Source of the DNA: Bacillota bacterium
GTDB taxonomy: Bacteria; Bacillota; Dehalobacteriia; UBA4068
Direction: 5' to 3'
DNA length: 5,803 nt
Assembly (NCBI GenBank): GCA_030528765.1
Contig: JAUMYD010000120.1
Location: 1 to 5,803, forward strand
The position numbers and the translations under genes are program-made. Positions 4,466-5,803 of the stretch are shown in pieces (positions within the stretch are counted from its first letter, which is position 1; every line of letters starts with the position of its first letter). Below the pieces are notes generated by a model, which saw only the letters and a list, made by a program, of their open reading frames with translations, ran no database searches and was not told the origin of the DNA.

Positions 4466-5632
4466 CTATGCCAGTACGCCAAGGGCACCACTCAGGCCAT
4501 TCAGCATTGCGTCCGCAGAGGACAGCTTGGAATTATAGTCCAGATGTGCGTATACATTTGCTGTGGTCGCAAAGTCGCTGTGTCCTAGCCATTCCTGGAT
4601 CTGCTTCATCGGGACGCCGTTGGCCAGCAACAAACTGGCGCAGCTGTGACGAAGATCGTGATATCTAATCCGGCGGAGATTGTTTTTCTCCAGAAGTTTA
4701 GGAAATGCCGAGGTCAGGTAGTGCGGCGATACCAAACCGCCCATCTCATCTACGCACACATAGTCCAGATACCTTCGATCATAGCATCGACCACATATCC
4801 GGCGGCACTCATCCTGCTTCTCACGGGCCTCCAGCAGTTTCTCCTTAAAGACAGGAACAAGAGGCAGTGTTCTCATACTGGACTTTGTTTTGGTGGTGTC
4901 CTGCGCGATTCGAACATGCTTCCCGTCGATGTTGCAGGATGTGACCGTATGCCGAATCGTGATGGTGTCATTCAGGAAATCAATTGCATCCCATTTTAAT
5001 CCGAGCGCTTCGCTTCTGCGCAGACCATAAAAGGCGCCGAGAAAAATTGGGATCTCCAGGTGTGTCCCTTTCGCTACCTCAAACAGCTTCTGAACTTCGG
5101 CGCTGTCATAAAAGCTGCCGACGAACCGGTCTTTCTTGGGCCGCTCGATTTTGTCTGCGGGATTTGTGGCAATCAGGTCAATTTTGACAGCATACTTCAG
5201 CGCCTTATGAATGTTGGCATGATAGTGGATCACGGAGTTGGCCTTCACGCGTTTCAACTGCTCCGTGTAGAAAGACTGAATGTCCGTGGGCTTCAGTCCA
5301 CTAAGCGTAATGCCGCGCTCTCTGAAATATGGAACAATGATCTTCTTCACCATGTTGGAGTAAGACGAGTAGGTCGTAATAGCGATTGTTGGCTTGACGA
5401 TCTCCAGCCACTGGAGCATGAAATCGGCAAATAGAATGTCGTCTGTGAGGGGAACGCTCTCGACAACAAATTCCTTTCTGGCTTCCATGAGCATCTTCTC
5501 TGCCTTTTTCTTATTTCCCTTGACGGGGAGTTTCGTAGAAATCCATTTCGATTTGCGCTTACCTGTAGCATCGTTATAGTTCAGTACGATGTAAAAGAAT
5601 CCGTTTTTTTCACGCAGATGTCCTGCTACCAT
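4466..5632 (-). CDS. int: tyrosine site-specific integrase
   Basis: A full-length 388-residue integrase of the kind carried by Gram-positive integrative conjugative elements and prophages. It recombines the circular element with the chromosome, here most likely at the adjacent tRNA-Ser. Residues about 1-60 look like the arm-DNA-binding domain (GFFYIVLNY, a basic linker, KKKAEKMLMEA). About 65-155 is the SAM-like core-binding domain (FADFMLQWLE to ALKYAVKIDLI). About 175-365 is catalytic, with Arg205 in GLRRSEALGL, a candidate Lys248 or Lys250 in TTKTKSSMRTLPL, His325 and Arg328 in YHDLRH, His351 in WLGHSD, and nucleophile Tyr361 in NVYAHLD. The active site is therefore complete. The ATG at 5632 has an ideal AAGGAGG six to seven bases upstream. 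The gene converges on the tRNA, the usual arrangement at an element's left end. Confidence 0.95.
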   Translation of the reverse strand: MVAGHLREKNGFFYIVLNYNDATGKRKSKWISTKLPVKGNKKKAEKMLMEARKEFVVESVPLTDDILFADFMLQWLEIVKPTIAITTYSSYSNMVKKIIVPYFRERGITLSGLKPTDIQSFYTEQLKRVKANSVIHYHANIHKALKYAVKIDLIATNPADKIERPKKDRFVGSFYDSAEVQKLFEVAKGTHLEIPIFLGAFYGLRRSEALGLKWDAIDFLNDTITIRHTVTSCNIDGKHVRIAQDTTKTKSSMRTLPLVPVFKEKLLEAREKQDECRRICGRCYDRRYLDYVCVDEMGGLVSPHYLTSAFPKLLEKNNLRRIRYHDLRHSCASLLLANGVPMKQIQEWLGHSDFATTANVYAHLDYNSKLSSADAMLNGLSGALGVLA

Positions 5633-5639
5633 TGTTATA

Positions 5640-5646
5640 CCTCCTT
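5640..5646 (-). promoter_or_regulatory. consensus ribosome binding site of int
   Basis: On the minus strand AAGGAGG, continuing GGAGGT, precedes the int ATG with ideal spacing. It fixes the integrase start at 5632 and suggests efficient translation once the message is made. Confidence 0.85.
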
Positions 5647-5664
5647 ATCATATTCAGGACTTCT

Positions 5665-5704
5665 GCTGTTGACCGCCTTTAGTGTATCTCAAATCGGCAA
5701 CAGC
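5665..5704. promoter_or_regulatory. inverted repeat between excisionase and integrase genes
   Basis: GCTGTTG (5665-5671) and CAACAGC (5698-5704) are perfect 7-bp complements, extendable with CCG/CGG past one bulged base. On the int transcript this stem-loop sits about 18 nt upstream of the Shine-Dalgarno. It has no T tail. It may be a binding site or a structure that sets int expression relative to the upstream gene; the role is not determined by sequence. Confidence 0.4.
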
Positions 5705-5719
5705 GTCCAATGTGCGAAA

Positions 5720-5803
5720 TCATGTCTTTTCAAAATTTTTGGCGTAGAGTCGGAGATAGGAAAAAAGATGCGCCTTGGGTATGCGGTACTTGCGGCCCAT
5801 CAC
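5720..5803 (-). CDS. C-terminal end of a likely excisionase (partial)
   Basis: The minus strand encodes an open frame that enters from the window edge and ends at TGA (5722-5720). The last 27 residues include GRKYRIPKAHLFSYL. A GRKYRIPK-type stretch followed by a short helix is what the end of the small excisionase/MerR-like winged-helix domain usually looks like. Such proteins bend DNA at attachment sites and steer the integrase toward excision. It is encoded in the same direction as int and lies 87 bp upstream of it, the standard xis-int order. The helix-turn-helix itself lies outside the window, so the call rests on a short tail and on position. Confidence 0.6.
   Translation of the reverse strand: MMGRKYRIPKAHLFSYLRLYAKNFEKT

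Noticed and set aside
4156..4668. 170-codon plus-strand open frame over the tRNA and the int 3' end
   Set aside because: It crosses the intact tRNA, its terminator and the antisense of a clear integrase; a chance frame.

Overview
The window looks like the chromosome of a mid-GC Clostridia member, probably Oscillospirales-like. This is judged from protein style and the GatCAB amidotransferase genes; no search was run. A mobile element has entered at a serine tRNA gene. Positions 1-286 are an AT-rich leader with a good sigma-A promoter (225-253). Positions 287-3531 are a compact three-gene operon, gatC-gatA-gatB. It encodes the complete tRNA-dependent amidotransferase that converts Glu-tRNA(Gln) and Asp-tRNA(Asn) to Gln-tRNA(Gln) and Asn-tRNA(Asn). 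All key residues are present.

Positions 3532-4465 hold no protein gene but are the most structured part of the window. An intact tRNA-Ser(CGA) lies at 4191-4279, with a strong terminator behind it. Upstream are three progressively decayed tRNA-Ser copies starting near 3640, 3810 and 3999, so the copies lie about 170-192 bp apart. Each unit has the same order: tRNA, hairpin, a GAATA word, then two direct repeats of GTTCTCYCC (degraded in the oldest unit). The pairs are spaced 13 bp between tRNA copies and 21 bp on the integrase side of the intact tRNA. I read the array as attachment-site scars from repeated integration of related elements at one tRNA-Ser locus, oldest on the left. The short repeats would be integrase arm-binding sites. 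Tandem duplication of the tRNA locus is the main alternative.

Positions 4466-5803 are the left end of the current element. They carry a complete tyrosine integrase on the minus strand, pointing toward the tRNA, preceded by the C-terminal end of a likely excisionase gene that runs off the window. Integrase, excisionase and the tRNA-linked repeats form a typical integration module. The cargo and the other junction lie to the right, outside the window.
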